Assembly (NCBI RefSeq): GCF_018919145.1
Contig: NZ_JAHLQJ010000006.1
Coordinates: 209,199 to 273,198 of the forward strand
Origin: Paenibacillus brevis
GTDB taxonomy: Bacteria > Bacillota > Bacilli > Paenibacillales > Paenibacillaceae
Length of the DNA: 64,000 bases
Direction of reading: 5' to 3'
The notes under the pieces: model-generated
The model's database searches: none
The model's input: the letters and a program-made list of their open reading frames with translations, nothing else
What the model was told of the DNA's origin: nothing
Translations under genes and position numbers: made by a program
Part shown: in pieces, positions 18,172 through 26,658 of the stretch
How positions within the stretch are numbered: the first letter of the stretch is position 1
Layout: every line of letters begins with the position of its first letter

Positions 18172-18315
18172 GTGGCAAAGAAAAATAAGGCTGAATCGCA
18201 AGGCTATAAAACGCCTAACGAGAAGTTTAACGCCGAGTTTGCAGAGGAAAGCAATGCGACGATTGCGCAAAAAGCCAAAGCTTCGCATCAAGCCTCCAAT
18301 CAGCAACAGAAATAA
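18172..18315 (+). CDS. Small gamma-type SASP-like spore protein (47 aa)
   Basis: This short GTG-initiated frame encodes 47 residues, starting MAKKNKAESQGYKTP and continuing with FNAEFAEESNATIAQK. The EFAEESNA segment resembles the EFASETNA core of gamma-type small acid-soluble spore proteins (SspE). The latter carry two such units, whereas only one is present here. It is rich in Lys, Gln, Ala and Asn and lacks aromatic residues apart from one Tyr and two Phe. AGGGGAGGTG lies seven bases before the GTG, and a terminator follows 18 bases after the stop, so it is a monocistronic small gene. A role as an amino-acid reserve in the spore core follows from the family, if the match holds. Confidence 0.75.
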   Translation: MAKKNKAESQGYKTPNEKFNAEFAEESNATIAQKAKASHQASNQQQK

Positions 18316-18333
18316 CAAGATGAGTGAACAACA

Positions 18334-18360
18334 GGCGTCCTGCAGAGGGCGCCTTTTTTA
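18334..18360 (+). terminator. Rho-independent terminator of the SASP-like gene
   Basis: GGCGTCC and GGGCGCC pair (one G-U) around TGCAGA and are followed by six T. Confidence 0.85.
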
Positions 18361-18450
18361 GGATAAATTAAATTTCCTTAAAATCCCATATCCCTCCGTC
18401 TGAAGGCTGAGTTCAAATTCCATCCCGCGCCGCTGTTGTAACAAGAAGCG

Positions 18451-18476
18451 TCTACGGTAAACTGTAGATATATAAG
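18451..18476 (+). promoter_or_regulatory. Palindromic operator and -10 region upstream of liaFSR
   Basis: TCTACGGTAAACTGTAGA (18451-18468) is an 18-base imperfect palindrome (TCTAC-n-GT-ww-AC-n-GTAGA). It occupies the -35 position of a TATAAG box at 18471-18476 that has no recognisable -35 hexamer. This arrangement fits activation by a response regulator, most simply the LiaR encoded downstream. Assignment to LiaR is inference. Confidence 0.5.
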
Positions 18477-18530
18477 TTGACCTAGGAAAAGTTGCGTAGG
18501 AAGGCATAAGTTTATTTGGAGGGATTATTG

Positions 18531-19502
18531 ATGAGGAACGGATTATGGGGGCGCTTGATCGGCGGATTGGTACTGATTAGCATTGGTACTTTATTTTTAT
18601 TGAATCAGTTAGGGATTGCAACGATCAGTATCGGCGAGCTATTTTCTACGTATTGGCCTGTCTTTCTGATTCTGGCCGGCTTATCTCAGCTGGGCAGCGG
18701 AAATTGGCGGGGCTCAAGCTTTATCGGAAGCGCCATTCTAATGGTGATCGGCGGTTATTTTCTTGCCCGGAATTTGGGGATGATCGATTTATCGCCGGGA
18801 GATTTCTTTCGCTTTTTCTTCCCGCTGCTGTTAATTATCGGAGGATTGAATGTACTGCTCAAGCCGCGCAGCCGCAAGAAGTGGGGAAACGGCCCGGCAG
18901 ACTATGATACCCCGCCAGCACCGTCCCAACCTCCGGTACCGCCAATTCCTGATCAATATATCCCGGAGATGAAATCGTCTTTGGATTCGATGTTTGACGG
19001 CCTGGAGAAGCAGCATGGCGGCAAGGACAAGGGATGGAAAGATACGCATAAACAAGACTTTGGTAATCATACTCACCATCAGAATTACTTCAATGACGGA
19101 ACGGAATCGTCCGACAAGCGTGAAACCTTCAATAAAGCAGGGTTTATCGGTGACGTTCATCTGGGAGAGGATTACTTCGAGCTCCGGCCGACCAACATTT
19201 CTCATTTTATCGGGGATACGGTAATCGACCTGACGAAGGCGCAGATTCCATATGGGGAGACGAAAATCAACGTCTCAGCCTTCATCGGGGACGTGAAAAT
19301 TTTTGTTCCGGAAGACATCGACCTGGGAATCAGTGCAGTATCCAATGCTTTTATCGGAGATTTGAAGATATTGAAGCAGACACAGGGAGGCTTCATGAGC
19401 AATGTACAGGCTCAGTCCCCTTCCTATCATGAAGCCAGCAAACGCGTTAAACTGATCGTCAGCGTATTTATCGGCGATGTGAAAGTGAATACGGTGGGTT
19501 AG
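18531..19502 (+). CDS. liaF: LiaF-like membrane protein (cell-envelope stress sensor accessory)
   Basis: A 323-residue protein. The N-terminal 110 residues hold four short hydrophobic helices in two hairpins (GGLVLISIGTLFLLNQLGI, YWPVFLILAGLSQL, and similar). A Pro- and His-rich linker follows. From about residue 200 there is a C-terminal beta-rich domain with repeated FIGD motifs (FIGDVHLGED, FIGDTVIDLT, FIGDVKIFVP, FIGDLKILK, FIGDVKVNTVG), the hallmark of LiaF/YvqF-type proteins. LiaF inhibits the LiaS kinase in Bacillus until envelope stress occurs. The ATG at 18531 follows GGAGGG; the upstream TTG lies before that site. It is co-transcribed with the kinase gene three bases downstream. Confidence 0.9.
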   Translation: MRNGLWGRLIGGLVLISIGTLFLLNQLGIATISIGELFSTYWPVFLILAGLSQLGSGNWRGSSFIGSAILMVIGGYFLARNLGMIDLSPGDFFRFFFPLLLIIGGLNVLLKPRSRKKWGNGPADYDTPPAPSQPPVPPIPDQYIPEMKSSLDSMFDGLEKQHGGKDKGWKDTHKQDFGNHTHHQNYFNDGTESSDKRETFNKAGFIGDVHLGEDYFELRPTNISHFIGDTVIDLTKAQIPYGETKINVSAFIGDVKIFVPEDIDLGISAVSNAFIGDLKILKQTQGGFMSNVQAQSPSYHEASKRVKLIVSVFIGDVKVNTVG

Positions 19503-19505
19503 CTT

Positions 19506-20555
19506 ATGATGGTTCAACGGATTCTGAAAAATACGAAATGGGAGCTGCTGCTATACTTTCTGCTAACAGGGAGTCTGGCGGCAGTTCTCCTCTATGGCGG
19601 GCATGTGGCTGGGGTCATTCGCGTTCGGGACCCGCGGGTATTGACTTATGGAATTACCTTAGTCGTAGTGGCCACGTTGATCATCGGTTATATTGCCGGG
19701 CGTCGGATCCAGGGCAGGATTGATCTGCTGCATCTGCAGATGCTTCAGGTTGCCAAAGGAAATCTGTCTGTTCGACTGCCGGATACGGTGGATCAGACCT
19801 TTGCCGGACTCTATCGGGAGTTCAATAATATGACCGAGGCTGTCGAGAAGAAAATGCAGCTGCTTCAGCAATTAGGGGAGCAGGAGATTCTCGAAAAGGA
19901 CAGAATGGCCGAAGGAGCAGTGCTGGAAGAACGCCGCAGGCTTGCCCGTGATCTTCATGATACGGTTAGTCAGCAGCTTTTTGCTATTCATATGGCGGCT
20001 TCTTCATTGCCTAAGGTTTTGGAAATGAATGCGGAGCAGGCCAATGTTGTGATGGATCAACTGATTCAGATGTCTAATACGGCACAGAAGCAGATGCGGG
20101 CCTTGATTGCACAGCTTCGTCCTATGGAGCTTGTCGGGAAGACGCTGCCCGAAGCACTGGATCAGTGGTTCCCGGATTATTGCCGTCAAAATGGGCTGAA
20201 GGGCATCAAGGAGATGGATGTGCAGGGACACATATCGGAGGCCAAGGAGCATCAGCTGTTCCTGATCATTCAGGAGGCAATGGCTAACATCGTCAAACAT
20301 GCGGGAGCACAGTTGGTCAGTCTGTCTCTTAAGGAAGGTCCCAGACAGGTTGTGCTTACGATTAGTGATGACGGGCAGGGATTTAGCGGGAACGGACAGA
20401 AGCAGGGCTCTTATGGGCTGACGACAATGCGGGAGCGCGCGGAGAAGCTGGGCGGACATGTCGAGATTATCAGCAAGTCCGGAGCGGGAACGACTATCCG
20501 TGTACATATACCCAAGTTCGAGGATGAGAAGGGGAGAGCAGATCATGAGCAGTAA
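19506..20555 (+). CDS. liaS: Sensor histidine kinase, LiaS-like (HisKA_3)
   Basis: A 349-residue kinase with two membrane helices (about 11-34 and 44-66) separated by a very short outside loop, the intramembrane-sensing layout of LiaS. A HAMP domain follows (about 67-120). The HisKA_3 dimerisation motif RRRLARDLHDTVSQQLFAIH has the phosphorylated His at 151, and the HATPase_c domain carries N-box and DDGQGFSG, TTMRERAEKLGG G-boxes. It follows liaF by three bases and overlaps the response regulator by 11 bases. It should sense envelope stress with LiaF and phosphorylate LiaR. An alternative ATG three bases later is equally possible. Confidence 0.92.
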   Translation: MMVQRILKNTKWELLLYFLLTGSLAAVLLYGGHVAGVIRVRDPRVLTYGITLVVVATLIIGYIAGRRIQGRIDLLHLQMLQVAKGNLSVRLPDTVDQTFAGLYREFNNMTEAVEKKMQLLQQLGEQEILEKDRMAEGAVLEERRRLARDLHDTVSQQLFAIHMAASSLPKVLEMNAEQANVVMDQLIQMSNTAQKQMRALIAQLRPMELVGKTLPEALDQWFPDYCRQNGLKGIKEMDVQGHISEAKEHQLFLIIQEAMANIVKHAGAQLVSLSLKEGPRQVVLTISDDGQGFSGNGQKQGSYGLTTMRERAEKLGGHVEIISKSGAGTTIRVHIPKFEDEKGRADHEQ

Positions 20556-21204
20556 GATTAAGGTGATGATTGTTGACGATCACGATATGGTGCGGATGGG
20601 CTTGAAGACGTACCTTATGCTTGAGCCTGCATTTGAAGTCATAGCAGAGGCCGGGGACGGGATGGAGGCCCTTCAAGTTCTGGAGGCCGGCGAGACATCC
20701 ATGCTTCCGGACCTGATCCTGATGGACCTGATGATGCCGGTTATGAATGGGGCTGAAGCTACTGCTGCAATCCTGGCGCGGTTTCCAGGACTCAAAATTG
20801 TTATTTTGACCAGCTTCTTGGAGGATGAGCTAGTGGTTCAGGCCGTGGAGGCCGGGGCGGTGAGCTATGTTCTGAAGACCGTATCTGCGGAAGAGCTGAT
20901 CTATGCGCTGCAAGGAGCTTATCGTGGGATGCCGGTAATGACAGGGGATGTTGCCCAGGCGCTGACACGGGGGCTTCGCCAGCGGAGCGTGCAAGGCAGC
21001 GATTCTGGGCTGACGGACCGGGAGAAGGAAGTATTGATGCTGATTGCGGAAGGCAAGAGCAATAAGGATATCGGAGAAGAGCTTCATATTAGTATTAAAA
21101 CGGTGAAGACGCATGTGAGCAATTTGCTTATGAAATGCGAACTGGAGGATCGGACTCAGCTGGCTATCTATGCCCATCGTCAGGGATGGGTCAGCAAATC
21201 ATAG
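20545..21204 (+). CDS. liaR: Response regulator, LiaR-like (NarL/FixJ family)
   Basis: A 219-residue two-domain regulator. The receiver domain has the acidic pocket VDDHD, the phosphoacceptor Asp61 in LILMDLMMPVMNG, and the conserved Thr/Ser and Lys positions (ILTSF, VLKTVS). The LuxR-type HTH (DREKEVLMLIAEGKSNKDIGEELHISIKTVKTHVSNLLMK) fills the C-terminus. The ATG at 20545 lies seven bases after GGGGAGA and overlaps the kinase gene; a longer frame upstream lacks a ribosome binding site. The operon ends here, and a family 1 repeat begins two bases after the stop with no separate terminator visible. Confidence 0.94.
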   Translation: MSSKIKVMIVDDHDMVRMGLKTYLMLEPAFEVIAEAGDGMEALQVLEAGETSMLPDLILMDLMMPVMNGAEATAAILARFPGLKIVILTSFLEDELVVQAVEAGAVSYVLKTVSAEELIYALQGAYRGMPVMTGDVAQALTRGLRQRSVQGSDSGLTDREKEVLMLIAEGKSNKDIGEELHISIKTVKTHVSNLLMKCELEDRTQLAIYAHRQGWVSKS

Positions 21205-21205
21205 T

Positions 21206-21388
21206 AGAGGAAGTTCAAAAAGTCAGCTTTTGATCACGAAGTAATTCAAGAGGGGCATTCGACATCGAATCTTGCGTTCACCCTCGAAGTCCGGTACTCA
21301 TGTAGGTTTTGCCTACACTCCGTTCCTCCTTCGTCGGGTTCTCACAACCTTCTCGGTGCTGAAAAGCTGACTTTTTGAACACGTACTT
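21206..21388 (-). repeat. Interspersed repeat family 1, copy 1
   Basis: A 183-base non-coding element with terminal inverted repeats (GTTCAAAAAGTCA at the left, TGACTTTTTGAAC at the right). Inside are a GTAGG/CCTAC hairpin and a palindrome around TCGA. It is nearly identical to copies at 23233, 43408 and 60572. Strand is given relative to copies 3 and 4. It starts directly after the liaR stop and takes up most of the gap before htrA. Confidence 0.92.
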
Positions 21389-21438
21389 TAATAAGAATTT
21401 CTCAGCACTCATTCGCTTTTATCTCCTTTTTAATTGTT

Positions 21439-21464
21439 TTTAAGGTATGTTTAAGGTTTATAGT
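21439..21464 (+). promoter_or_regulatory. Direct-repeat operator and -10 box upstream of htrA
   Basis: TTTAAGGT occurs twice with an 11-base period (21439 and 21450), directly before TATAGT (21459-21464). Direct repeats with one-turn spacing are typical of OmpR-family response regulators such as PhoP and WalR. The OmpR-type regulator encoded downstream of htrA is the natural candidate; this is inference. Confidence 0.5.
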
Positions 21465-21526
21465 ACAAAATAAGATCAAGAAAACAAGTTACCCCTGTAG
21501 GAATCAGGGGAAGGAGGGCAAGCGAC

Positions 21527-23188
21527 ATGAATGATGAGAAATACAAATCCGGTCAACCTTTCGGGGACGACAGTCAACATAACGATGTGAACGAGCAAGC
21601 AGAACCCCAGAAAGAATCGCAAAGCTCCTACTATTACTCCTACGGTCCCTTCCAATCCTACGGAAGCGAGAAGCGTGAAAATCCGCTGGATTCGATTCTT
21701 GAACAGCAGCGGGAAGCAGAGGATGTAGAGATCACTAGACCGCAACCGGTTCGTCCGATTCCTTCTATGCAAGAGGAGGTTCGCCGGACAGACGGGCTGG
21801 GCAGCTTCGGTAGTCAGGGAGGCGGAAGCAGCAGCACTCCTCCTGCGAAGCATTCGGGAAATTGGCAGTTCAATGCAAAGGCTCCGAAGAAGACATCCTT
21901 TAAATCTATTGCGGCAAGCGTGCTTGCCGGTATGTTGATCATGACCGGCGGTATGATCTATGCAGATCGAACGAATCTGTTCACCGGTGATCAGGCTTCA
22001 GTTCCGGCGTCGGCAGTGCAGTCTACAGCACAAAGCGCAGGAAGCGGAAGCTCATCCTCTTCGCAAGCAACACAAGCTTCTTATGCGATCACTAATCCTG
22101 GCGATGTTACGAATGTAGTGAACCAGGCTGGTCCAGCGGTAGTGAAAATCGAGACCTTGGTAAGCTCCAGCAAGCAGAGCTCAAGCACCAGCCCGTATGG
22201 CAGCAACGATCCGTTCTACCGTTTCTTCTTCGGGGACGATTACTACGGAGGCAGTCAGGACAATGGCTCAGGCAGCCAAGGCAACGGCTCGGGAAGCCAG
22301 GGCGGCTCTTCCGATCAACTGGTGCCGACAGGGATTGGATCCGGCTTTATTTTTGAAAATACCGGCTATATTTTAACCAACGAACATGTGGTTCATAATG
22401 CGGATGTAGTGCAGGTTACCGTACAGGGAACCGAAAAGCCTTATGAAGCCAAGGTGCTCGGCACGAGCTATGAATTGGACCTGGCCGTGTTGAAGATTGA
22501 AGGAGAAAGTAATTTCCCTTCGATTCCGCTAGCTAATTCTGATGATGCTTCGGTGGGCGAATGGCTGGTTGCGATCGGGAACCCGCAGGGCTTTGATCAT
22601 ACGGTTACTACCGGGGTGCTTAGCGCCAAGGAACGCAGCATTACGATCTCAGGAGAAAATGGCGAGAAGGATCGTGAATATGAACATCTGCTGCAAACCG
22701 ATGCTTCGATTAACCCAGGGAACTCGGGTGGTCCGCTGCTGAATCTGAATGGCGAAGTCGTCGGCATTAATGTGGCTGTCAGCTCGGATTCTCAAGGGAT
22801 CGGCTTCGCTATTCCTACCAGCACCATTTCTGAAGTATTGGACAAATTGAAGAATAACGAAGAGATTCCGCAAAAACCGGTACCGTTCATTGGAGCAACG
22901 CTGATGACGATGACGGATGAGGTTGCGAGACAAATGGGAACCGATGTGAAGGAAGGCTCTGTCGTATCGGATATCGTCTACAAATCGCCAGCTTATCTTG
23001 CGGATCTGCGTCCTTACGACATTATTACGGGAGCAGACGGTAAGAGCTTTGCTACCAAGGAATCTCTGATTGAATATATTCAGAGTCAAGAGGTTGGCAC
23101 CGAGGTCACGTTCAATATTGTGAGAGATGACCGCAAACTGGATTTGAAGATTACGATCGGTAACAAGAATGATTTTAACCTGGAGTAA
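21527..23188 (+). CDS. htrA: HtrA-like membrane-anchored serine protease with PDZ domain
   Basis: A 553-residue quality-control protease. A long hydrophilic cytoplasmic N-terminus, rich in Ser, Gln and Tyr, precedes one membrane helix (about 126-146). A Ser/Gly-rich linker leads into the trypsin-like domain with triad His287 (TNEHVVHN), Asp318 (ELDLAVLKI) and Ser400 (INPGNSGGPLL). A PDZ domain occupies about 430-545. AAGGAGG precedes the ATG, with a CCCCTG/CAGGGG hairpin just upstream of it. It degrades misfolded exported proteins. The gene is bracketed by two family 1 repeats in the same orientation and precedes an OmpR-type two-component pair. That neighbourhood resembles CssRS-htrA of Bacillus. 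Confidence 0.95.
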   Translation: MNDEKYKSGQPFGDDSQHNDVNEQAEPQKESQSSYYYSYGPFQSYGSEKRENPLDSILEQQREAEDVEITRPQPVRPIPSMQEEVRRTDGLGSFGSQGGGSSSTPPAKHSGNWQFNAKAPKKTSFKSIAASVLAGMLIMTGGMIYADRTNLFTGDQASVPASAVQSTAQSAGSGSSSSSQATQASYAITNPGDVTNVVNQAGPAVVKIETLVSSSKQSSSTSPYGSNDPFYRFFFGDDYYGGSQDNGSGSQGNGSGSQGGSSDQLVPTGIGSGFIFENTGYILTNEHVVHNADVVQVTVQGTEKPYEAKVLGTSYELDLAVLKIEGESNFPSIPLANSDDASVGEWLVAIGNPQGFDHTVTTGVLSAKERSITISGENGEKDREYEHLLQTDASINPGNSGGPLLNLNGEVVGINVAVSSDSQGIGFAIPTSTISEVLDKLKNNEEIPQKPVPFIGATLMTMTDEVARQMGTDVKEGSVVSDIVYKSPAYLADLRPYDIITGADGKSFATKESLIEYIQSQEVGTEVTFNIVRDDRKLDLKITIGNKNDFNLE

Positions 23189-23205
23189 TGAAAAGGATTA
23201 AACGG

Positions 23206-23232
23206 GCGGCAGGCGGAAGCCTGCCGCTTTTA
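23206..23232 (+). terminator. Rho-independent terminator of htrA
   Basis: GCGGCAGGC and GCCTGCCGC form a perfect nine-pair stem around GGAA, followed by TTTTAA. It abuts repeat copy 2. Confidence 0.85.
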
Positions 23233-23415
23233 AAGGTTGTTCAAAAAGTCATCTTTTGATCACGAAGTGTTCCAAGGGGTTGACTCGACGTCGAATCTTG
23301 CGTTCACCCTCGAAGTCCGGTACTCATGTAGGTTCTGCCTACACTCCGTTCCTCCTTCTTCAGGTTCTCGCAACCTTCTTGGCGCTGAAAAGCTGACTTT
23401 TTGAACACGCACTTT
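23233..23415 (-). repeat. Interspersed repeat family 1, copy 2
   Basis: A 183-base copy in the same orientation as copy 1 and 1.8 kb from it, so htrA is flanked by direct repeats. The internal palindrome reads GACTCGACGTCGAATC and the ends are GTTCAAAAAGTCA and TGACTTTTTGAAC. It lies between the htrA terminator and the response regulator gene. Confidence 0.92.
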
Positions 23416-23471
23416 TAGCGATGATCTGATAAAATAATTGTATTGAACATGAGGACGAAGGGGAGATAAGC

Positions 23472-24164
23472 ATGAGATCATCCATTCTGGTCATAGATGA
23501 TGATGAAAAGATTACCTCCATGCTGCGGCGCGGGCTAGCATTTGAGGGTTATGACGTACATACGGCCCGTAATGGAGCGGAGGGCTTATCCACGGTCATG
23601 GCGGCAGATCCGGATCTGATTATTCTGGATGTCATGATGCCGCAGATGGATGGCTTCGAGGTATGCCGCAGGCTGCGTGAAGGGGGGAGTACCGTGCCTG
23701 TCCTGATGCTGACGGCCAAGGATGAAGTGGAGAACCGGGTAAAGGGCTTGGATACCGGGGCGGACGATTATCTCGTCAAGCCGTTTGCGCTAGAGGAGCT
23801 TCTGGCCCGGGTGCGTGCGCTGCTGCGGCGTAAGGAGACGAAGCCGGATGAGACCGCCGGACAGCGTCTCACCTTCGAAGATATCATTATGGACATGGAT
23901 TCACGGGAAGTGCTGAGAGGCGGTCAGCGCCTGGAATTGACGGCGAAGGAGTTCGACCTGCTGCATCTGTTCATGCAGAATCCAAAGCGTCTTTTGACCC
24001 GGGATTTGATTATGGATAAAATATGGGGCTACGATTATAGCGGCGAGTCGAATGTGTTGGAGGTTTATATTGCCATGCTGCGGCAGAAGACAGAGGAATA
24101 TGGCGGCAAGCGCCTTATTCAGACAATCCGCGGCGCGGGTTATATTTTGAGAGGGGATTCCTAG
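23472..24164 (+). CDS. OmpR-family response regulator (CssR/PhoP-like)
   Basis: A 230-residue regulator. The receiver domain has DDDEK at the acidic pocket, Asp53 as phosphoacceptor in LIILDVMMPQMDG, and conserved Thr and Lys (LMLTAKDE, DDYLVKPFALEEL). A winged-helix DNA-binding domain follows at about 130-228 (LTAKEFDLLHLFMQNPKRLLTRDLIMDKIWG, then TVRGAGYILR-like ending IRGAGYILRGDS). The ATG follows GGGGAGA. The kinase gene begins two bases after its stop. By position next to htrA and by family it may be a CssR-type regulator of secretion stress; the 11-base direct repeats before htrA fit this class. Confidence 0.94.
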   Translation: MRSSILVIDDDEKITSMLRRGLAFEGYDVHTARNGAEGLSTVMAADPDLIILDVMMPQMDGFEVCRRLREGGSTVPVLMLTAKDEVENRVKGLDTGADDYLVKPFALEELLARVRALLRRKETKPDETAGQRLTFEDIIMDMDSREVLRGGQRLELTAKEFDLLHLFMQNPKRLLTRDLIMDKIWGYDYSGESNVLEVYIAMLRQKTEEYGGKRLIQTIRGAGYILRGDS

Positions 24165-24166
24165 GC

Positions 24167-25624
24167 ATGTCTATAAAATGGCGGCTGACCGCATGGTATA
24201 CGAGTATTCTAGCCGTTATGCTGGTGTTGTTTGGAGCTTCAATCTACGGCTTTGTCCGTTTTTATACGTATGGAGAGGTAAAGAATCGGTTGGTTGAACA
24301 GGCGGAACGCATTGTGAACTCGCAGAACTTCAGCCTAACTCAGGGACTTGACTTTTACCTTGAGCCCTCCCAAGCTCAGCGGCTTGAGGATGCGCAGTTG
24401 TATGTCCAGATTCATAATTATACGAAGGGGAATTCACGATTCTCACGCAATATGCTGGACCGGGAGCTGGTGTTCCCTGTTCCAGATGTGAGCTCGGCTT
24501 CTAATAGCAACGGCTTTCAGAATATGACGATAAGCGGCTACTCCTTTATCCTGTACCAGGTCCCGATTCATTTGAACGGTAACGTCATCGGTCTTGTGCA
24601 ACTGGGTGCCTATACCGGGGCGGAGGACCGGCTGCTGGAGCGGATGAAATCAATTCTGTTTATTGGCGGAACAATCTCGGTTGTGCTGGCCAGTACATTC
24701 GGGTTGTTCCTTGCCCGCAAATCCATGGAACCGATCGGCAAGGTGATCGAAGCGGCAAACGGCATTCAGACCGGCAACGATCTTAGTGTGCGTATTGATT
24801 ATGAGGGGCCTCATGATGAGATCGGGGGCCTGATTGGGACGGTCAATTCGATGCTGGGACGGATGGAGGGCTTCTATAATAATTTGGATGAGGCTTATTC
24901 CACGCAGCGCAGATTTGTCTCGGATGCTTCCCATGAATTGAGAACCCCCTTGACCACGATTCGCGGCAATGTGGATCTGCTCAAAAAGATATGGAAATCC
25001 GAGGAAGATGAGACGTCGGGAATGGATGCTCAGGCCATTCGGAAGCTGTCGCTCGAAGCGGTTACCGATATTGCCGGGGAATCGGAGCGAATGAGCAGAT
25101 TGGTCAATGATATGCTGTCACTGGCGCGGGCGGATGCCGGGCAAATTATGGCGAAGGAAATGCTGCCGCTTGAGCCGCTCGTGGAGGAAGTGATTCGGCG
25201 TGCTCAGTTCCTCCCAAGGAATGCAACCTGGATTCAGGGCGATATGAGCATGCTTGGGTCCGTCTCGGTGAACGGAAACAAGGATTATTTGCAGCAAATG
25301 TTATTTATTTTTATAGAGAATGCCTTTAAGTATACACCTTCCGGTAGCGTAACGATGGATGTGATCCGGGCAGATGAACAGATAGGCCTGCGGATTTCGG
25401 ATACAGGCATCGGCATGGACCGAAGCGAGGTGCCGCATATCTTTGAACGCTTCTATCGGGCGGATCCTTCCCGCGGAGTAACTCCGGGCACGGGCCTGGG
25501 ATTGTCGATTGCCAAATGGATTATTGACGAGCATGAGGGCTCCGTGGAAGTGCTTACCCGCCTTGGTGAAGGCACGACATTTGTGATCTGGCTTCCGGCC
25601 GTCTTTCACGCTCTTCCAGAATAA
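24167..25624 (+). CDS. Sensor histidine kinase paired with the OmpR-type regulator
   Basis: A 485-residue kinase. A membrane helix at about 8-32 and a second at about 164-186 enclose an extracellular sensor domain of about 130 residues. A HAMP domain follows (about 187-240), then a HisKA helix with His256 in FVSDASHELRTPLTTIRGN. The HATPase_c domain has N-box IENAFKYTP, DTGIGMDRSEVPHIFERFYR and GTGLGLSIAKWI. It forms an operon with the preceding regulator (two-base gap) and is followed by a terminator. Sensor ligand is not evident. Placement after htrA suggests sensing of misfolded proteins at the membrane, but this is an inference. Confidence 0.93.
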   Translation: MSIKWRLTAWYTSILAVMLVLFGASIYGFVRFYTYGEVKNRLVEQAERIVNSQNFSLTQGLDFYLEPSQAQRLEDAQLYVQIHNYTKGNSRFSRNMLDRELVFPVPDVSSASNSNGFQNMTISGYSFILYQVPIHLNGNVIGLVQLGAYTGAEDRLLERMKSILFIGGTISVVLASTFGLFLARKSMEPIGKVIEAANGIQTGNDLSVRIDYEGPHDEIGGLIGTVNSMLGRMEGFYNNLDEAYSTQRRFVSDASHELRTPLTTIRGNVDLLKKIWKSEEDETSGMDAQAIRKLSLEAVTDIAGESERMSRLVNDMLSLARADAGQIMAKEMLPLEPLVEEVIRRAQFLPRNATWIQGDMSMLGSVSVNGNKDYLQQMLFIFIENAFKYTPSGSVTMDVIRADEQIGLRISDTGIGMDRSEVPHIFERFYRADPSRGVTPGTGLGLSIAKWIIDEHEGSVEVLTRLGEGTTFVIWLPAVFHALPE

Positions 25625-25633
25625 GCTATAATG

Positions 25634-25661
25634 GAGAGGCTTCAAGGCCTCTCTCTTTTAT
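25634..25661 (+). terminator. Rho-independent terminator of the two-component operon
   Basis: GAGAGGC and GCCTCTC pair around TTCAAG, followed by TCTTTTATT, ten bases after the kinase stop. Confidence 0.75.
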
Positions 25662-25701
25662 TATGGAGAAGAAGGTACAATAAGCAAGGAGGTTAGGAAT
25701 C

Positions 25702-26655
25702 ATGGAAGTCTTAAAAATCTCGCCGCGCGGCTATTGTTACGGAGTTGTCGATGCTATGGTGCTCGCCAGACAAGCAGCCAAGAATCTCGACTTGCCGCGC
25801 CCGATCTATATACTCGGCATGATTGTGCACAATAGTCATGTCACCCAGTCCTTCGAGGATGAAGGCATTATTACGCTGGATGGCCCGAATCGGATGGAAA
25901 TTCTAAGTCAGGTTACCAAGGGGACGGTAATCTTTACCGCGCATGGGGTATCGCCTGAAGTGCGCAAGCTGGCACGGGATAAAGGCCTGACTACCGTTGA
26001 TGCAACTTGTCCCGATGTGACCAAGACGCATGTGCTGATCGAAGAGAAGGTAGCCGACGGATACGAGATCATTTATATCGGCAAAAAGGGCCACCCCGAG
26101 CCGGAAGGCGCAGTAGGAGCCGCTCCTGGAAAGGTGCACTTGATCGAGAAGGAAGAAGAAATCGAGAGTCTGGAGGTTCATGCGGACCGGATTGTTATTA
26201 CGAACCAGACCACGATGAGTCAGTGGGATATCAAGCATATTATGAAAAAGCTGCTTGAAAAATTTCCGAGCGCCGAAGTGCATAACGAAATTTGCATGGC
26301 AACTCAGGTTCGTCAAGAGGCGGTAGCGGAGCAGGCAGGACAGGCGGACCTGGTCATTGTGGTCGGGGACCCGCGAAGCAATAACTCCAATCGGCTGGCT
26401 CAGGTATCCGAGGAGATTGCTGGTGTCAAAGCTTACCGGATTGCAGATGTTACCGAGCTGAAGCTGGAGTGGCTCCAAGGCATCGAGAAAGTGGCAGTTA
26501 CCTCGGGTGCTTCGACACCCACACCTATCACGAAGGAAGTGATTACGTTTCTGGAGCAATATGATCCAAATGATTCAGCAACCTGGGAGATCGTGCGGAC
26601 CGTAAATATGTCGAAGCTCCTGCCGCCAGTAAAAGCAACTACGAAGAAAGAATAG
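25702..26655 (+). CDS. ispH: 4-hydroxy-3-methylbut-2-enyl diphosphate reductase
   Basis: A 317-residue IspH/LytB enzyme that makes IPP and DMAPP in the last step of the MEP isoprenoid pathway. The three cysteines that bind the [4Fe-4S] cluster are Cys12 (SPRGYCYGV), Cys103 ([12 protein letters not shown]) and Cys198 ([11 protein letters not shown]). [20 protein letters not shown] and [14 protein letters not shown] are family signatures, and the ATG follows AAGGAGG at normal distance. It stands alone between a terminator and a family 2 repeat. The product also feeds undecaprenyl phosphate, the carrier needed by the exopolysaccharide pathway, though nothing here links their control. Confidence 0.96.
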   Translation: MEVLKISPRGYCYGVVDAMVLARQAAKNLDLPRPIYILGMIVHNSHVTQSFEDEGIITLDGPNRMEILSQVTKGTVIFTAHGVSPEVRKLARDKGLTTVDATCPDVTKTHVLIEEKVADGYEIIYIGKKGHPEPEGAVGAAPGKVHLIEKEEEIESLEVHADRIVITNQTTMSQWDIKHIMKKLLEKFPSAEVHNEICMATQVRQEAVAEQAGQADLVIVVGDPRSNNSNRLAQVSEEIAGVKAYRIADVTELKLEWLQGIEKVAVTSGASTPTPITKEVITFLEQYDPNDSATWEIVRTVNMSKLLPPVKATTKKE

Positions 26656-26658
26656 CGG

